Shown: positions 1 to 8,780 of the stretch, piece by piece
How positions within the stretch are numbered: the stretch's first letter is position 1
Layout: each line of letters starts with the position of its first letter
NCBI RefSeq assembly: GCF_003355495.1
Contig: NZ_CP031337.1
Span: forward strand, 1 to 64,000
Source of the DNA: Crenobacter cavernae
GTDB lineage: Bacteria; Pseudomonadota; Gammaproteobacteria; Burkholderiales; Chromobacteriaceae
Length of the DNA: 64,000 nt
Direction: 5' to 3'
Program-made: the position numbers and the translations under genes
The notes under the pieces: model-generated
Database searches by the model: none
Told to the model about the DNA's origin: nothing
The model's input: the letters and a program-made list of their open reading frames with translations, nothing else

Positions 1-852
1 GTGAAGAAGATCTCGGTCGGCATCTGCGGCGACGCCAAGGCCGCCGCGATCGCGCTGACCGCACGCCTGGCGAACCGCACGCTCGCCTGCGACGCGTCGC
101 GCGAGCAGCGCGCCGATGCGATCGCCACCGAGAAGGCGGCCTGGGAGAAGGAGCTCGACGACTGGACCCACGAGCGCGATCCGTTCAGCCTCGACATGAT
201 CGACGAGAACGCCAATGAAAGGACCTTCAACGGCGGCGAGTATTTGCACCCGCGCCAGGTGCTGCGCGAGCTCGAGAAGGCGATGCCGGACGATGTGATG
301 GTGTCGACCGATATCGGCAACATCAACTCGGTCGCCAACAGCTATCTGCGCTTCGACAAGCCGCGCAGCTTCTTCGCCGCGATGAGCTGGGGCAACTGCG
401 GCTACGCGTTCCCGACCATCATCGGCGCCAAGGTCGCCGCGCCGCACCGCCCGGCCGTCTCCTACGCCGGCGACGGCGCCTGGGGCATGAGCCTGATGGA
501 AACCATGACCTGCGTCCGGCACCAGATCCCGGTCACCGCGGTGGTGTTCCACAACCGCCAGTGGGGCGCCGAGAAGAAGAACCAGGTCGACTTCTACAAC
601 CGCCGCTTCGTCGCCGGCGAACTCGACAACCAGAGCTTCGCCGCCATCGCCCAAGCGATGGGCGCCGAAGGCATCGTGGTCGACCGGCTCGAGGACGTCG
701 GCCCGGCGCTGAAGAAGGCGATCGACCTGCAGATGAACCACGGCAAGACCTGCATCATCGAGATCCTGTGCACCCGCGAGCTCGGCGACCCGTTCCGTCG
801 CGACGCGCTCGCCAAACCGGTGCGCCTGCTCGACAAGTACAAGGACTACGTC
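1..852 (+). repeat. Direct repeat, xsc copy A (partner 9747-10598)
   Basis: Bases 1-852 match bases 9747-10598 in the same orientation, offset 9746. The only differences I find are two synonymous C/T changes in the last codons. The match stops at the stop codon: the downstream sequences are unrelated. The repeat probably extends leftwards out of the window. Direct repeats of this length can recombine to delete or amplify the ~9.7 kb between them. Confidence 0.95.
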
Positions 853-855
853 TAA
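1..855 (+). CDS. xsc: Sulfoacetaldehyde acetyltransferase, copy A (5' end outside window)
   Basis: This is the C-terminal 284 residues of a thiamine-diphosphate enzyme that converts sulfoacetaldehyde plus phosphate to acetyl phosphate and sulfite in the cytosol. It corresponds to residues 323-606 of the complete copy at 8781-10601, and the visible amino-acid sequence is the same. The visible part has the ThDP-binding C-terminal domain (GDGAWGMS region, then the HNRQWGAEKKNQ stretch). The GTG at base 1 is an internal codon, not a start. Over 852 bases I see only two synonymous differences from copy B, close to the stop, and different stop codons (TAA here, TGA there). It is followed by pta after ~108 bases, the usual xsc-pta order. 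Copy identity suggests recent duplication or gene conversion. Confidence 0.95.
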   Translation: MKKISVGICGDAKAAAIALTARLANRTLACDASREQRADAIATEKAAWEKELDDWTHERDPFSLDMIDENANERTFNGGEYLHPRQVLRELEKAMPDDVMVSTDIGNINSVANSYLRFDKPRSFFAAMSWGNCGYAFPTIIGAKVAAPHRPAVSYAGDGAWGMSLMETMTCVRHQIPVTAVVFHNRQWGAEKKNQVDFYNRRFVAGELDNQSFAAIAQAMGAEGIVVDRLEDVGPALKKAIDLQMNHGKTCIIEILCTRELGDPFRRDALAKPVRLLDKYKDYV

Positions 856-963
856 GCGCCAAGCGGGCCGGACATGGGGCTTCCTCCCTGTTTCCGGCCC
901 GAGCCGCGATCGACCCGAAGAGGTCGAGCGGTCCCGCATCACGACTTCGAGGAGCGAATCACC

Positions 964-1992
964 ATGAAAGCGATCAACCGCATCATCGACAGCGCCCGCG
1001 CGGCCCCCAAGCGCATCGTGCTGTGCGAAGGCGACGATGCGCGCATCCTGAAGGCGGCGCAACGCGCCACCCGCGAAGGCACTGCCCGCATCCTGCTGGT
1101 GGGGGACGCCGGCCGCATCCGCCGAATCGCCGCCGACGAAGGCGTCGACCTTGCCGGCATGGAGCTGGTCGACCCGGCCACCTCTGCGCTCACGCCGTCC
1201 TTTGCGCAGAAGCTGTTCGCGCTGCGCCAGAAGAAGGGCATGACGCTGGAGGAAGCGAAACGCGAGGTGCTCAAGCCGCTGTGCTTCGCCAACCTGATGG
1301 TGCGCCTCGACCACGCGGACGGCTCGGTCGCCGGCGCGGTCCACACCACCGCCGACGTGGTGCGCCACGCGATCCAGATCATCGGCGTCGACCCGTCGTT
1401 CAAGCTGGTTTCGAGCTTCTTTTTAATGATGCTCTGCGAGCCCTTCCACACGCTGAAGGGCGGGCTGATCTTTTCCGACTGCGGACTGGTGGTCGACCCC
1501 GACGCACACGAACTGTCCGAGATCGCGATGGCTGCGGCCGACAGCGCCCGCAGCCTGCTGATGGACGAGCCGCGCGTCGCGATGCTGTCGTTCTCGACCA
1601 GCGGCAGCGCCAAGCACGCGGCGGTCGACAAGGTGGTCGAGGCGGCGCGCCGGGTCAGGGAACTGCGCCCCGGCCTCGCGATCGACGGCGACGTGCAGCT
1701 CGACGCGGCGATCGTCGCGGAGATCGCGAACCGCAAGGTCGATAACTCGGCGGTGAAGGGCCGCGCCAACGTGCTCGTTTTTCCCAGCCTCGAGGCCGGC
1801 AATATCGGCTACAAGTTGGCCGAGCGCGTCGGCGGCGCGAAGGCGATCGGTCCTCTGCTGCAGGGCCTGCAAAAACCGGCCAACGACCTGTCGCGCGGCT
1901 GTAGCGCCGACGACGTCTTCTACGTCATCGCCGTGACCGTGGTCCAGGCGCAGACCGCCGCCGAACGACTGCCGGACGAAAAGCGATCATGA
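964..1992 (+). CDS. pta: Phosphate acetyltransferase (short form)
   Basis: A 342-residue enzyme of the PTA/PTB family that converts acetyl phosphate, the Xsc product, and CoA to acetyl-CoA. It has the single catalytic-domain length of the short Pta form, with no N-terminal regulatory DRTGG part. The family pattern is visible in EGDDARILKAAQ near the start and the SFSTSGSAKH motif around residue 205. ATG 964 is chosen because GAGGAG lies just upstream. It follows xsc copy A and its stop overlaps the start of the exporter gene by four bases (ATGA), so the three genes are likely one transcript. Pta next to xsc is the classic arrangement in taurine/sulfonate degraders. Confidence 0.93.
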   Translation: MKAINRIIDSARAAPKRIVLCEGDDARILKAAQRATREGTARILLVGDAGRIRRIAADEGVDLAGMELVDPATSALTPSFAQKLFALRQKKGMTLEEAKREVLKPLCFANLMVRLDHADGSVAGAVHTTADVVRHAIQIIGVDPSFKLVSSFFLMMLCEPFHTLKGGLIFSDCGLVVDPDAHELSEIAMAAADSARSLLMDEPRVAMLSFSTSGSAKHAAVDKVVEAARRVRELRPGLAIDGDVQLDAAIVAEIANRKVDNSAVKGRANVLVFPSLEAGNIGYKLAERVGGAKAIGPLLQGLQKPANDLSRGCSADDVFYVIAVTVVQAQTAAERLPDEKRS

Positions 1993-2768
1993 CCGGCGAG
2001 ATGCTGCTGCCCTTTCTCGCGCTGATGGGCGTCGCGAGCTACTTCCAGACCGTCACCGGCTTTGGCCTCGGCATGATCGTGATGGGCGCGACCAGCGGCC
2101 TAAACCTCGCGCCGGTGGCCTCGGTCGCGGCCGTCGTCAGCCTGGTGACGCTGGCCAACAGCGCGGTCGCGCTGCCCGGCAAGCTGCACCACATCGACTG
2201 GCGCGCGGTGCGCGCGGCCACCTTCGGCATCCTGCCGTCCATCGTCGCCGGCGTCCTGTTGCTCGACTACCTCTCCAGCGCCGCCTCCGACCTGCTGCAG
2301 CTCTTGCTCGGCGCGGTGATCCTGTACGGCGGGCTCGGCTCCGCGCTGCGCCCCGCGCCGCTCAAAGAGCGCTCGGGCGACGGCAGCTTCTTCGTCAGCG
2401 GCGTGTTCGGCGGGCTGCTCAGCGGAATGTTCGGCGTCTCCGGCCCGCCGCTGATCTTCCAGTTCTACCGCCAGCCGATGACCCTGGTCGAGATCCGATG
2501 CGTGCTGATCCTGGTCTTCACGGTGACCTCGAGCACCCGCACGCTGTTCACCGCCTACCAGGGACAGCTGACCGCCGACATCTGGATGCAAAGCGCGCTC
2601 GCCGTGCCGGTGGTCGCGCTGGCGACGATCGCCGCGCGGCGCTACCCGCCGCCGCTCTCTGCGACGACGACGCGACGCGTCGCGTTCATCGTTTTGATGC
2701 TGATCGGGTGTCACCTCATGTTTCCTGCCTTGCTCCAATTGATAGGCGAAGCCACGGGAGGCAGATGA
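1989..2768 (+). CDS. tauE: TSUP/TauE-SafE family sulfite exporter
   Basis: A 259-residue integral membrane protein of the TSUP (TauE/SafE) family with about 7-8 hydrophobic segments. The family signatures FQTVTGFGLGMIVM near residue 20 and GGLLSGMFGVSGPP near residue 140 are both visible and form the typical internal repeat. Family members next to xsc and pta export sulfite or sulfoacetate released by Xsc. It is translationally coupled to pta (ATGA overlap), which supports a role in removing toxic sulfite. The substrate is inferred from context; the family also transports other small organic anions. Confidence 0.85.
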   Translation: MTGEMLLPFLALMGVASYFQTVTGFGLGMIVMGATSGLNLAPVASVAAVVSLVTLANSAVALPGKLHHIDWRAVRAATFGILPSIVAGVLLLDYLSSAASDLLQLLLGAVILYGGLGSALRPAPLKERSGDGSFFVSGVFGGLLSGMFGVSGPPLIFQFYRQPMTLVEIRCVLILVFTVTSSTRTLFTAYQGQLTADIWMQSALAVPVVALATIAARRYPPPLSATTTRRVAFIVLMLIGCHLMFPALLQLIGEATGGR

Positions 2769-2779
2769 CAACACCTAAA

Positions 2780-2840
2780 CCCTGAGAACGTCCCCTACAG
2801 GGGAAGGCAATCACCGAACGATGCCCCCACGACCTCAGGG
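2780..2840 (+). ncRNA. Candidate structured leader (three-way junction) of the chemoreceptor gene
   Basis: Between the exporter and chemoreceptor genes, CCCTGAG (2780-2786) pairs exactly with CTCAGGG (2834-2840). Inside are two hairpins: TCCCC/GGGGA with a four-base loop (2791-2804) and GGCA/TGCC (2806-2825) with a 12-base loop. Together they form a possible three-way junction ending 33 bases before the downstream ATG. I do not recognise it as any riboswitch class. It could also be a transcription attenuator. Evidence is base pairing only. Confidence 0.3.
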
Positions 2841-2873
2841 CGATTTCGCATGACTCGGGAGGCAACGATAAAA

Positions 2874-4754
2874 ATGAAAATTTCGCACAAGGTTGGTTTT
2901 GCCGCCGCGGCGGTCCTGCTCGTGACGACCGGCCTCTTGTCGCTGCTACAGGTTCACCAGGTGCGCGACAGCCTTCGCAGTCAGGCAGAGTCGAACATCA
3001 AGGAGACCAGCAACGCGCTGGCGCGACAGATAGAAAACTGGCTGAACGCCAAGCTGCGGCTGATCGACATGGTGTCGCAACACATCGACGGCGATTTCGG
3101 CGCCGCGCAGATCCAGCGGGCTTTCGACCGGCCGCTACTCAAGAACGAGTTTCTGCTCGTCTTCGGCGGGCTGGACAGCGATGGCGCGAGGATCACCAAC
3201 AACCCGGACTGGAATCCCCCGGGCTGGGATGCGCGGACACGCCCATGGTTTCGGCTGGCCAAAAACGCCGAGCACGCCGTGTTGGCCGAGCCCTACCGCG
3301 ACGTCGCCAGCGGCGAAGTGCTGATTTCCGCCGTCGGGAAACTCAGCGACAAGGGGCGCTTCATGGGGGCATTTGGCGGCGACCTGAGCCTGAAGACCAT
3401 CTCCGACGCGGTCAATACCTTGAATTTCAACGGCGCCGGCTATGCGTTCCTGATGACGCGCTCCGGCAACATCATCGCCCACCCGGATGCCAAACTGGTT
3501 GGCAAACCCTACAGCCAGCTATTCGGCGGCCAAAGCCCCGCCTTGGAAAGCGCGCTGCGACCGGCAGACGACGGCGATCGATCGCTGCTGGTCTCGTTCG
3601 TGCCGCTTGCCGGGATCGAGGGCGTCGATTGGTATATCGGCGTGGTACTTAAAGACGACGCGGTGATGCGGGAAGCCGACGCGCTCAGTTTGCGCGCGGT
3701 CATCGGCACCGTTGCCGGCGTCCTGGTCAGCCTGCTGATTCTGGTGACGCTCGTGTCCCGCCTGCTCAAGCCCTTGTCGCGACTCTATGATTCGCTGCAG
3801 GACATCAACCGGGGCGAGGGCGATTTGACCCAGCGCCTGCCCGTCGAGGGCAAGGATGAAATCGCCTTGCTGTCCCGTGAGTTCAACAGGCTATTGCAGA
3901 CGCTGCAGTCGCTGATCGGTGACATTGTGGAACGCTCGTACCAGGTTCGCGAGACCAGCGAACTGACATCGCAGCACGCCAGCCATGCGGCCAGCCGGCT
4001 TCATCGCCAGATGATCGAGCTGGACCGACTGGCCAACGCCATGGGCGCCATGACCGTGACCGCCGAGGACGTCGCGCAACACGCCCAGTCGGCAGCGGAC
4101 GCGGCCATCTCGGCCAACGTTGAAACTGCAAAAGGCGTCGGCGTCGTTTCGCGCTCGACCAAGGCCATCAAGCAGCTGGCGGCTGACATGGATGAAACCC
4201 GCCATTCGATCATCCTGTTGGCCAAGCAGAGTCAGGGCATCGAATCGATCCTGTCCGTCATCACGAGCATCGCCGACCAGACCAATCTGCTCGCCCTGAA
4301 CGCGTCGATCGAAGCCGCGCGGGCCGGCGACGCCGGCCGTGGCTTCGCGGTGGTCGCCGACGAAGTCCGCGCGCTGGCGTCGCTCACTCAGGAATCGACC
4401 CACGAGATCCGCGCGATGATCGAGCAGCTGCAGAACGGGGTCAAACTGGCGGAAACGCGCATGCAGGAAAACAGCGACGCGGCCAGCAGGACCGCGGCGG
4501 AGGCGAGCTCGGCCAAGGACATCCTCGGCCGGACCCGTCAGGCGATGACCCGGATCAACGATATGAATTTGCACATCGCCGACGTCGCCAGACGGCAAAG
4601 CACGGCCACCTGCGAGATCAACCTCAATACGAAGCTCATTCGCGACATCAGCCATGAAGTGGCGGAAGGGGCGGAACTGCAAGCCGGTCATTGCGCATCG
4701 GTGGCGGAACAGTTGTGCCAGCAGGACGAACGGCTCCGGCACTTCAAAGTGTGA
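2874..4754 (+). CDS. Methyl-accepting chemotaxis protein with periplasmic dCache-type sensor
   Basis: A 626-residue chemoreceptor. It has a first membrane segment (about residues 8-28), a periplasmic sensor with Cache-like features such as the WFRLAKN and GEVLISAV stretches, and a second membrane segment near 280-300. A HAMP domain follows, then the signalling domain with the conserved hairpin tip core IADQTNLLALNASIEAARAG and VVADEVRALA. ATG 2874 is preferred over 2850 because GGGAGG lies about 10 bases upstream. It signals through CheW/CheA at the inner membrane. Its place directly after xsc-pta-tauE suggests that the ligand is taurine or another sulfonate, but this is an inference from position. 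No CheR-type C-terminal pentapeptide is evident. Confidence 0.93.
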   Translation: MKISHKVGFAAAAVLLVTTGLLSLLQVHQVRDSLRSQAESNIKETSNALARQIENWLNAKLRLIDMVSQHIDGDFGAAQIQRAFDRPLLKNEFLLVFGGLDSDGARITNNPDWNPPGWDARTRPWFRLAKNAEHAVLAEPYRDVASGEVLISAVGKLSDKGRFMGAFGGDLSLKTISDAVNTLNFNGAGYAFLMTRSGNIIAHPDAKLVGKPYSQLFGGQSPALESALRPADDGDRSLLVSFVPLAGIEGVDWYIGVVLKDDAVMREADALSLRAVIGTVAGVLVSLLILVTLVSRLLKPLSRLYDSLQDINRGEGDLTQRLPVEGKDEIALLSREFNRLLQTLQSLIGDIVERSYQVRETSELTSQHASHAASRLHRQMIELDRLANAMGAMTVTAEDVAQHAQSAADAAISANVETAKGVGVVSRSTKAIKQLAADMDETRHSIILLAKQSQGIESILSVITSIADQTNLLALNASIEAARAGDAGRGFAVVADEVRALASLTQESTHEIRAMIEQLQNGVKLAETRMQENSDAASRTAAEASSAKDILGRTRQAMTRINDMNLHIADVARRQSTATCEINLNTKLIRDISHEVAEGAELQAGHCASVAEQLCQQDERLRHFKV

Positions 4755-4801
4755 CCCCGAACCGGGGCGATCGAGACCGAAGAGCGCATCCGACGAAACG
4801 C

Positions 4802-4843
4802 AGATCGCCGACCGGCTGGCTGACACCAACCGGTCGGCGATCT
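4802..4843. terminator. Bidirectional rho-independent terminator
   Basis: Arms AGATCGCCGACCGG (4802-4815) and CCGGTCGGCGATCT (4830-4843) are perfectly complementary over 14 bases with a 14-base loop, followed by CTTTG. It lies between two convergent genes, the chemoreceptor (+) and the CobT-like gene (-), and can serve both. Confidence 0.75.
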
Positions 4844-4921
4844 CTTTGCCGCGTCTGGCCTACCACCCCAGGAAAGCCGCGCCCCGCTGCGACTTCTGCA
4901 CGCAAACAGTCTTGCCCCGGA

Positions 4922-6643
4922 TCAGCGCCGACCGCGACCGCCGATCAATTGCACGATCTCGGAGAACAGCGGCGTATCGAGCGGTCGGGACAGGTCCGTC
5001 GCCAGACAGCGGCGGTAATAGGGGCTGAGGTCGAGCCCGACGCCGATGCCGAGCACCTCGACGTCGCGCATGGCCTCGTGACGCGCGACCACTTCCTTCA
5101 GGTGATTGTCGAGATAATAAGGATCGTTGGCCTGGCCGGTCGCGCCGTCCATCGGGCTGCCGTCGGAGACGACGATCAATATCCGCCGCGCCTCGCCGCG
5201 GGCGAGCAGTCGCGAGCAAGCCCAGTCGACCGCCTCACCGTCCACCCCCTCGCGGAACAGGTCGGCCTTGAAGAGCGCCGCGATGTCGGCACGTGCGCGC
5301 CGCCAGCTCCGGTCCGCATCCTTGAACACCATGTGGCAGACTTCGTTGAGCCGCCCCGGATTTCTGGGACGGCCACGGGCCAGCCAGTCGAGCCGGGCGC
5401 GGCCGCCGTTCCAGGCGCCGGTGGTGAAGCCCAGCACCTCGGTCGCCACACCGGCCATTTCGAGCGCGCGCACCAGGATGTCGATCATCATGGTCACCGC
5501 TTCGATATGCGCCTTCATCGAGCCCGAACAGTCGACGAGGAAACTCACGACGCAGTCGGCCTCCATCTTGTACTGCTCGAGACGAAACAGCCGCCGCTCC
5601 GCCGGCGAACTGATCAATTGCGCCAGGCGACGGCCGTCGATCCGCCCCTGCTCTTCGCCGAAGGACCAGCCGTCCCGCCGCGGCACCGCGAGGACCGCCG
5701 TCAACTGATGCGCCAGCCTACCCAGGTTGACGCCTTGCTCGGCGATGCGCCTGTCGAGACGTTCGCGGTACTCGCGTAACAAGGCCTTGCGAACCAGCGT
5801 GCCGGCGTCGACCTTTCTGTCGTAGCGCGTGGTATAGACGCGGTAGCCGTGGCCGGATTCCTCCAGCACACGGCTGCGGCCGGTGGGCGCCGTGGCGATC
5901 GTGTCGGGCTCCTCGTCGTCGAAGTCGAGCAGCAGCGAGAACGCCGCGCTCGCGGCGTCCTCTTCGTCGGCCCCCTCTTCCGCCGCCTGCTCCGCGCGGG
6001 CCGAGCGGATCATCCCGCCGACGAGCCGCGCCATCTCGAGCGCATGGCCGGCGAAAGCGGCCTGGTCGTCGCGGTGCCGGCGCAGGCCGGCCAGCGCAAA
6101 GCCTATCGCCGGCACGATGGCCGCGCGCGTGACCTCGATCAGGTCTTCGGTTTCCTCGAGCACCGGCCAGCCCGTCAGCCGCGACCACGAGATCTGCGCC
6201 ACCGTATATAGCAGGATGCCCAGATGACCCTCGGCCAACCCCGAGCGATGAAAGGCGCGCGACCATGCCTCGAAGCGGTGGCGAAGGTTTTGCGCCACAC
6301 CCGGCATGCCGGGTGGCAGCCGGGTCTCGCAGCGCAGCTGTTCCAAGAGCTCGAAGAGTAGCCGCTCGACCGGGTCGCCGGGACAAAGCCTTCGGTGCAG
6401 CCCGGCGTCGGAATGGGCCAAGCGCAAGGCCGCGCCGTCGGCGGCGCCGCGGAACGACGTGAAGTCGTCCGACGCCGGGTCGGTGCGCAGGTGCGGGGCG
6501 TGAAGCGGCAGCGGCCTGAGGTCACGGCAAAGACGGCCTTGCCGGTAATGCAGCGCGGCGTCGCCGGTCAGCGCGCGCACCGCCGCCGCGCACAACTCCT
6601 CAAGCTTCTGCTGGCGGCGGGCCTTTTGCTGGGCGGACACCAT
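4922..6643 (-). CDS. CobT-like von Willebrand factor A protein
   Basis: A 573-residue protein related to the CobT subunit of aerobic cobaltochelatase. The C-terminal half is a VWA domain with an intact MIDAS-type motif DCSGSM, a downstream SDGSPMDG and a terminal DLSPYYRR region typical of CobT. The middle is acidic (ADEEDAASAAF, DFDDEEPD), also as in CobT. The ATG at 6643 overlaps the stop of the CobS-like gene (TGATG), so the two are coupled. No cobN or other cobalamin gene is visible. In other systems MoxR-type AAA+ and VWA pairs act as metal-insertion or enzyme-activation chaperones. Within this sulfonate cluster an activation role for one of the enzymes is possible, but its target is unknown. 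Confidence 0.8.
   Translation of the reverse strand: MVSAQQKARRQQKLEELCAAAVRALTGDAALHYRQGRLCRDLRPLPLHAPHLRTDPASDDFTSFRGAADGAALRLAHSDAGLHRRLCPGDPVERLLFELLEQLRCETRLPPGMPGVAQNLRHRFEAWSRAFHRSGLAEGHLGILLYTVAQISWSRLTGWPVLEETEDLIEVTRAAIVPAIGFALAGLRRHRDDQAAFAGHALEMARLVGGMIRSARAEQAAEEGADEEDAASAAFSLLLDFDDEEPDTIATAPTGRSRVLEESGHGYRVYTTRYDRKVDAGTLVRKALLREYRERLDRRIAEQGVNLGRLAHQLTAVLAVPRRDGWSFGEEQGRIDGRRLAQLISSPAERRLFRLEQYKMEADCVVSFLVDCSGSMKAHIEAVTMMIDILVRALEMAGVATEVLGFTTGAWNGGRARLDWLARGRPRNPGRLNEVCHMVFKDADRSWRRARADIAALFKADLFREGVDGEAVDWACSRLLARGEARRILIVVSDGSPMDGATGQANDPYYLDNHLKEVVARHEAMRDVEVLGIGVGLDLSPYYRRCLATDLSRPLDTPLFSEIVQLIGGRGRR
6230..6240 (-). repeat. Single copy of the GGTTGGCCGAG word
   Basis: The 11-base core seen in the two paired terminators occurs here on the minus strand inside the CobT-like gene. 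See the finding on a candidate uptake signal. Confidence 0.5.
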
Positions 6644-7623
6644 CAGCGCGGCCCCGGCTCGTCGATCGGCGAGGCTTCGAGTTCCCGGCCAAAGCATCGC
6701 TGGAAGTATTCGGCCACGATAGGCCGCTCGGCTTCGTCGCATTTGTTGACGAAGGTCAGACGGAAGGCGAGCGCGTGATCGCGGAAGATCTGGCTGTTTT
6801 CCGCCCAGGTGATCACCGTTCGCGGCGACATCAGCGTCGAGAGGTCACCCGCCGCGAAACCTTTGCGCGTGAGCTCGGCCAAGCTCACCATCGCCTCGAT
6901 CAGCGCGCGACCGGCCTCGTCGGCGAGTTCGGGCACGCGGGCGAGCACGATGCCGGCCTCTTCCTCGCGCGGCAGGTAGTTGAGCGTGGCGACGACGTTC
7001 CAGCGGTCGATCTGCGCGTGATTCAGCACCTGGGTGCCGTGGTACAGGCCGTTCAGGTTGCCCAAGCCCACGGTGTTGGACGTGGCGAACAGCCGGAAGT
7101 AAGGATGCGGGTGGATCACCCGGTTCTGGTCGAGCAGGGTGAACTTGCCGTCGCGCTCGAGGATGCGCTGGATGACGAACATCACGTCCGGGCGGCCGGC
7201 GTCGTACTCGTCGAAGATCAGCGCGACCGGCCGCTGCAGCGCCCACGGCACGATGCCTTCCTGGAATTCGGTGACCTGGCGGCCGTCGCGCACGACGATG
7301 GCGTCCTTGCCGACCAGGTCGAGACGACTGATATGACCGTCGAGGTTGACCCGCACGCAGGGCCAGTTGAGCCGGGCGGCGACCTGTTCGATGTGGGTCG
7401 ACTTCCCGGTTCCATGCAGCCCCTGCACCATGACCCGCCTGTCGCGGGTGAAGCCGGCCAGGATCGCCAGTGTCACTTCCGGGTTGAAGCGGTAGGCGTC
7501 GTCGATTTCCGGCACATGGTCGTCGCGCTCGCCGAACGCGGGCACCATCAGGCCGGAATCGATGCCGAAAAGGCTGCGCACCGGGACCAGTCTGTCCGGT
7601 TTGCCAAGCACGATATCTGTCAC
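6643..7623 (-). CDS. CobS-like MoxR-type AAA+ ATPase
   Basis: A 326-residue AAA+ ATPase resembling cobaltochelatase subunit CobS. Walker A is GLHGTGKST (about residues 68-76), Walker B is ALIFDEYDAG (near 133), and the sensor-1 region FRLFATSNT is present. CobS-type proteins form hexameric rings that work with a VWA partner, here the CobT-like gene translated from the overlapping ATG. The start is GTG 7623, supported by GAGGAGAGGAAC immediately upstream. No cobaltochelatase large subunit CobN is in view, so a vitamin B12 role is not supported by local context. A chaperone role for a nearby enzyme is the alternative. Confidence 0.82.
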   Translation of the reverse strand: MTDIVLGKPDRLVPVRSLFGIDSGLMVPAFGERDDHVPEIDDAYRFNPEVTLAILAGFTRDRRVMVQGLHGTGKSTHIEQVAARLNWPCVRVNLDGHISRLDLVGKDAIVVRDGRQVTEFQEGIVPWALQRPVALIFDEYDAGRPDVMFVIQRILERDGKFTLLDQNRVIHPHPYFRLFATSNTVGLGNLNGLYHGTQVLNHAQIDRWNVVATLNYLPREEEAGIVLARVPELADEAGRALIEAMVSLAELTRKGFAAGDLSTLMSPRTVITWAENSQIFRDHALAFRLTFVNKCDEAERPIVAEYFQRCFGRELEASPIDEPGPR

Positions 7624-7651
7624 GTTCCTCTCCTCTTACATCGTCAATCGG

Positions 7652-7672
7652 CCGGGGCGACGCCCCGGTTTT
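7652..7672 (+). terminator. Hairpin with T-run upstream of the CobS-like gene
   Basis: CCGGGGC (7652-7658) and GCCCCGG (7662-7668) pair around a three-base loop and TTTT follows on the plus strand. No plus-strand gene precedes it closely, so its role is unclear. It may limit antisense transcription into the divergent region. Confidence 0.35.
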
Positions 7673-7717
7673 CATTGCCTCGGCGGGTCAGCCCGCCACT
7701 GCGGCATGGCCGCGCAT

Positions 7718-7746
7718 GAAAGAGAGCCCTGCCCGGGCTTTCTTTC
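7718..7746 (-). terminator. Candidate terminator of the IclR-type gene
   Basis: Read on the minus strand, GAAAGAAAGCCC and GGGCTCTCTTTC pair with one mismatch around GGGCA, and the 3' arm is pyrimidine-rich. It lies 43 bases past the stop of the IclR-type regulator. Confidence 0.5.
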
Positions 7747-7788
7747 AGAGGGTTCGATCGGACGAAGAAGAGGGATCGTGGCTTCGGC

Positions 7789-8613
7789 TTACTCTGTCTC
7801 TTCCGTGTCCCCCCGCCCTGCCGCCGCCTCGGCCTCGATCGCCGCCAGCGCCGCCGCCGCCCGCTGCAACGCCGGCAGGAAGTGCACCGCCTTGTCCGGC
7901 GTCAGACGCATGATCGGCGCCTGCAGCGCCACCCCCAGGTTCGACTTCCCGCCGTCCGGTGCCGGCACCAGCACCCCGACGCACAACAGCCCCGGCAGGA
8001 ACTCCTCGTCGTCCAGCGCGTAGCCGGCGCGCTTCACCCGCTCGATCTCCGCCTCCAGCCGCTCCAGGTCGGTCAGCGTGTTCTCGGTGTAGCGCGCCAA
8101 CGGCACGTGCGCCAACAGCCGCCGCCGCTGCGCCGGGCTCAGCTGCGCCAGGAACAGTTTGCCGGTCGCCGAGCAGTGCGCCGGCACCCGCGAGCCCGGG
8201 TGCAGGTAGAAGCGCAGCGGCGCCGCCGTCTCCACCCGGTCCAGGTACAGCACCTCGCTGCCCGAGAACGCGGTCAGGTTGCAGCTCTCGCCCACTTCCT
8301 CGACCAGCTGACGCAGCACCGCGTGCCGCGCGCCGTGCGCGGTGTTGTTCAGCAGCAGGTTCTCCGCCAAGCGCCGCAGCCGCACGCCGGTGCTGTAGTG
8401 ACGGCCGGCGCCGTCGCGCTGCAGCATGCCGGCCGCCTCCAGTTGCTGCAGCATCCGGTGCAGCGTCGGCTTGGGCAGCCCGGTCTCGTCCACCAGCCCC
8501 TGCAGCGTGAAGAACTGGTCCTTCTCGGCGATCACTTCCAGCAGCCCGAACAGCCGCAGCGTCGGCGTGTCGCCGTCGAGTTTCGCGTCGCCCTTGGTGC
8601 GCGTGTCGTTCAT
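7789..8613 (-). CDS. IclR-family transcriptional regulator
   Basis: A 274-residue regulator with an N-terminal winged helix-turn-helix (about residues 18-80, including ETGLPKPTLHRMLQQL) and a C-terminal IclR effector domain (about 95-255, with HCSATGKLFLA). It is divergent from xsc copy B, with 167 bases between the starts, so it probably controls xsc and itself from that region. The effector may be sulfoacetaldehyde, taurine or a related compound; this is inferred. A similar promoter block occurs before the YeiH-type gene, suggesting that both belong to one regulon. The Ala-rich C-terminus is unusual but in frame. Confidence 0.88.
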   Translation of the reverse strand: MNDTRTKGDAKLDGDTPTLRLFGLLEVIAEKDQFFTLQGLVDETGLPKPTLHRMLQQLEAAGMLQRDGAGRHYSTGVRLRRLAENLLLNNTAHGARHAVLRQLVEEVGESCNLTAFSGSEVLYLDRVETAAPLRFYLHPGSRVPAHCSATGKLFLAQLSPAQRRRLLAHVPLARYTENTLTDLERLEAEIERVKRAGYALDDEEFLPGLLCVGVLVPAPDGGKSNLGVALQAPIMRLTPDKAVHFLPALQRAAAALAAIEAEAAAGRGDTEETE

Positions 8614-8651
8614 GGTCGTCCCATCATAGTTCAGTTTCGTTTATAGATACA

Positions 8652-8707
8652 AATTGTACCGTTTATTGAAATTTGTTGTTGACCGGCGCGCGGCTTCGCC
8701 CTACATT
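8652..8707 (+). promoter_or_regulatory. xsc copy B promoter with candidate operator
   Basis: A -35 TTGACC (8679-8684) and -10 TACATT (8702-8707) are separated by 17 bases. Five bases before the -35 is TTTATTGAAATTT (8662-8674), and AATTGTACC lies at 8652-8660. The same box types occur before the YeiH-type gene (12323-12335 and 12396-12404), and the TGAAATTT box has the same five-base offset to its -35. I infer a shared operator, most likely for the adjacent IclR-type regulator. Confidence 0.55.
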
Positions 8708-8780
8708 CCAATCACAAATCACTTTTCGGAACGTTTGGTTTCGTTTTTTGTTTTTCGTCCACCCACGGAGACAGCGCACC

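Noticed and set aside
4922..7623. CobST as evidence of cobalamin synthesis here
   Set aside because: No cobN or other cob genes are nearby and the surroundings are sulfonate genes.
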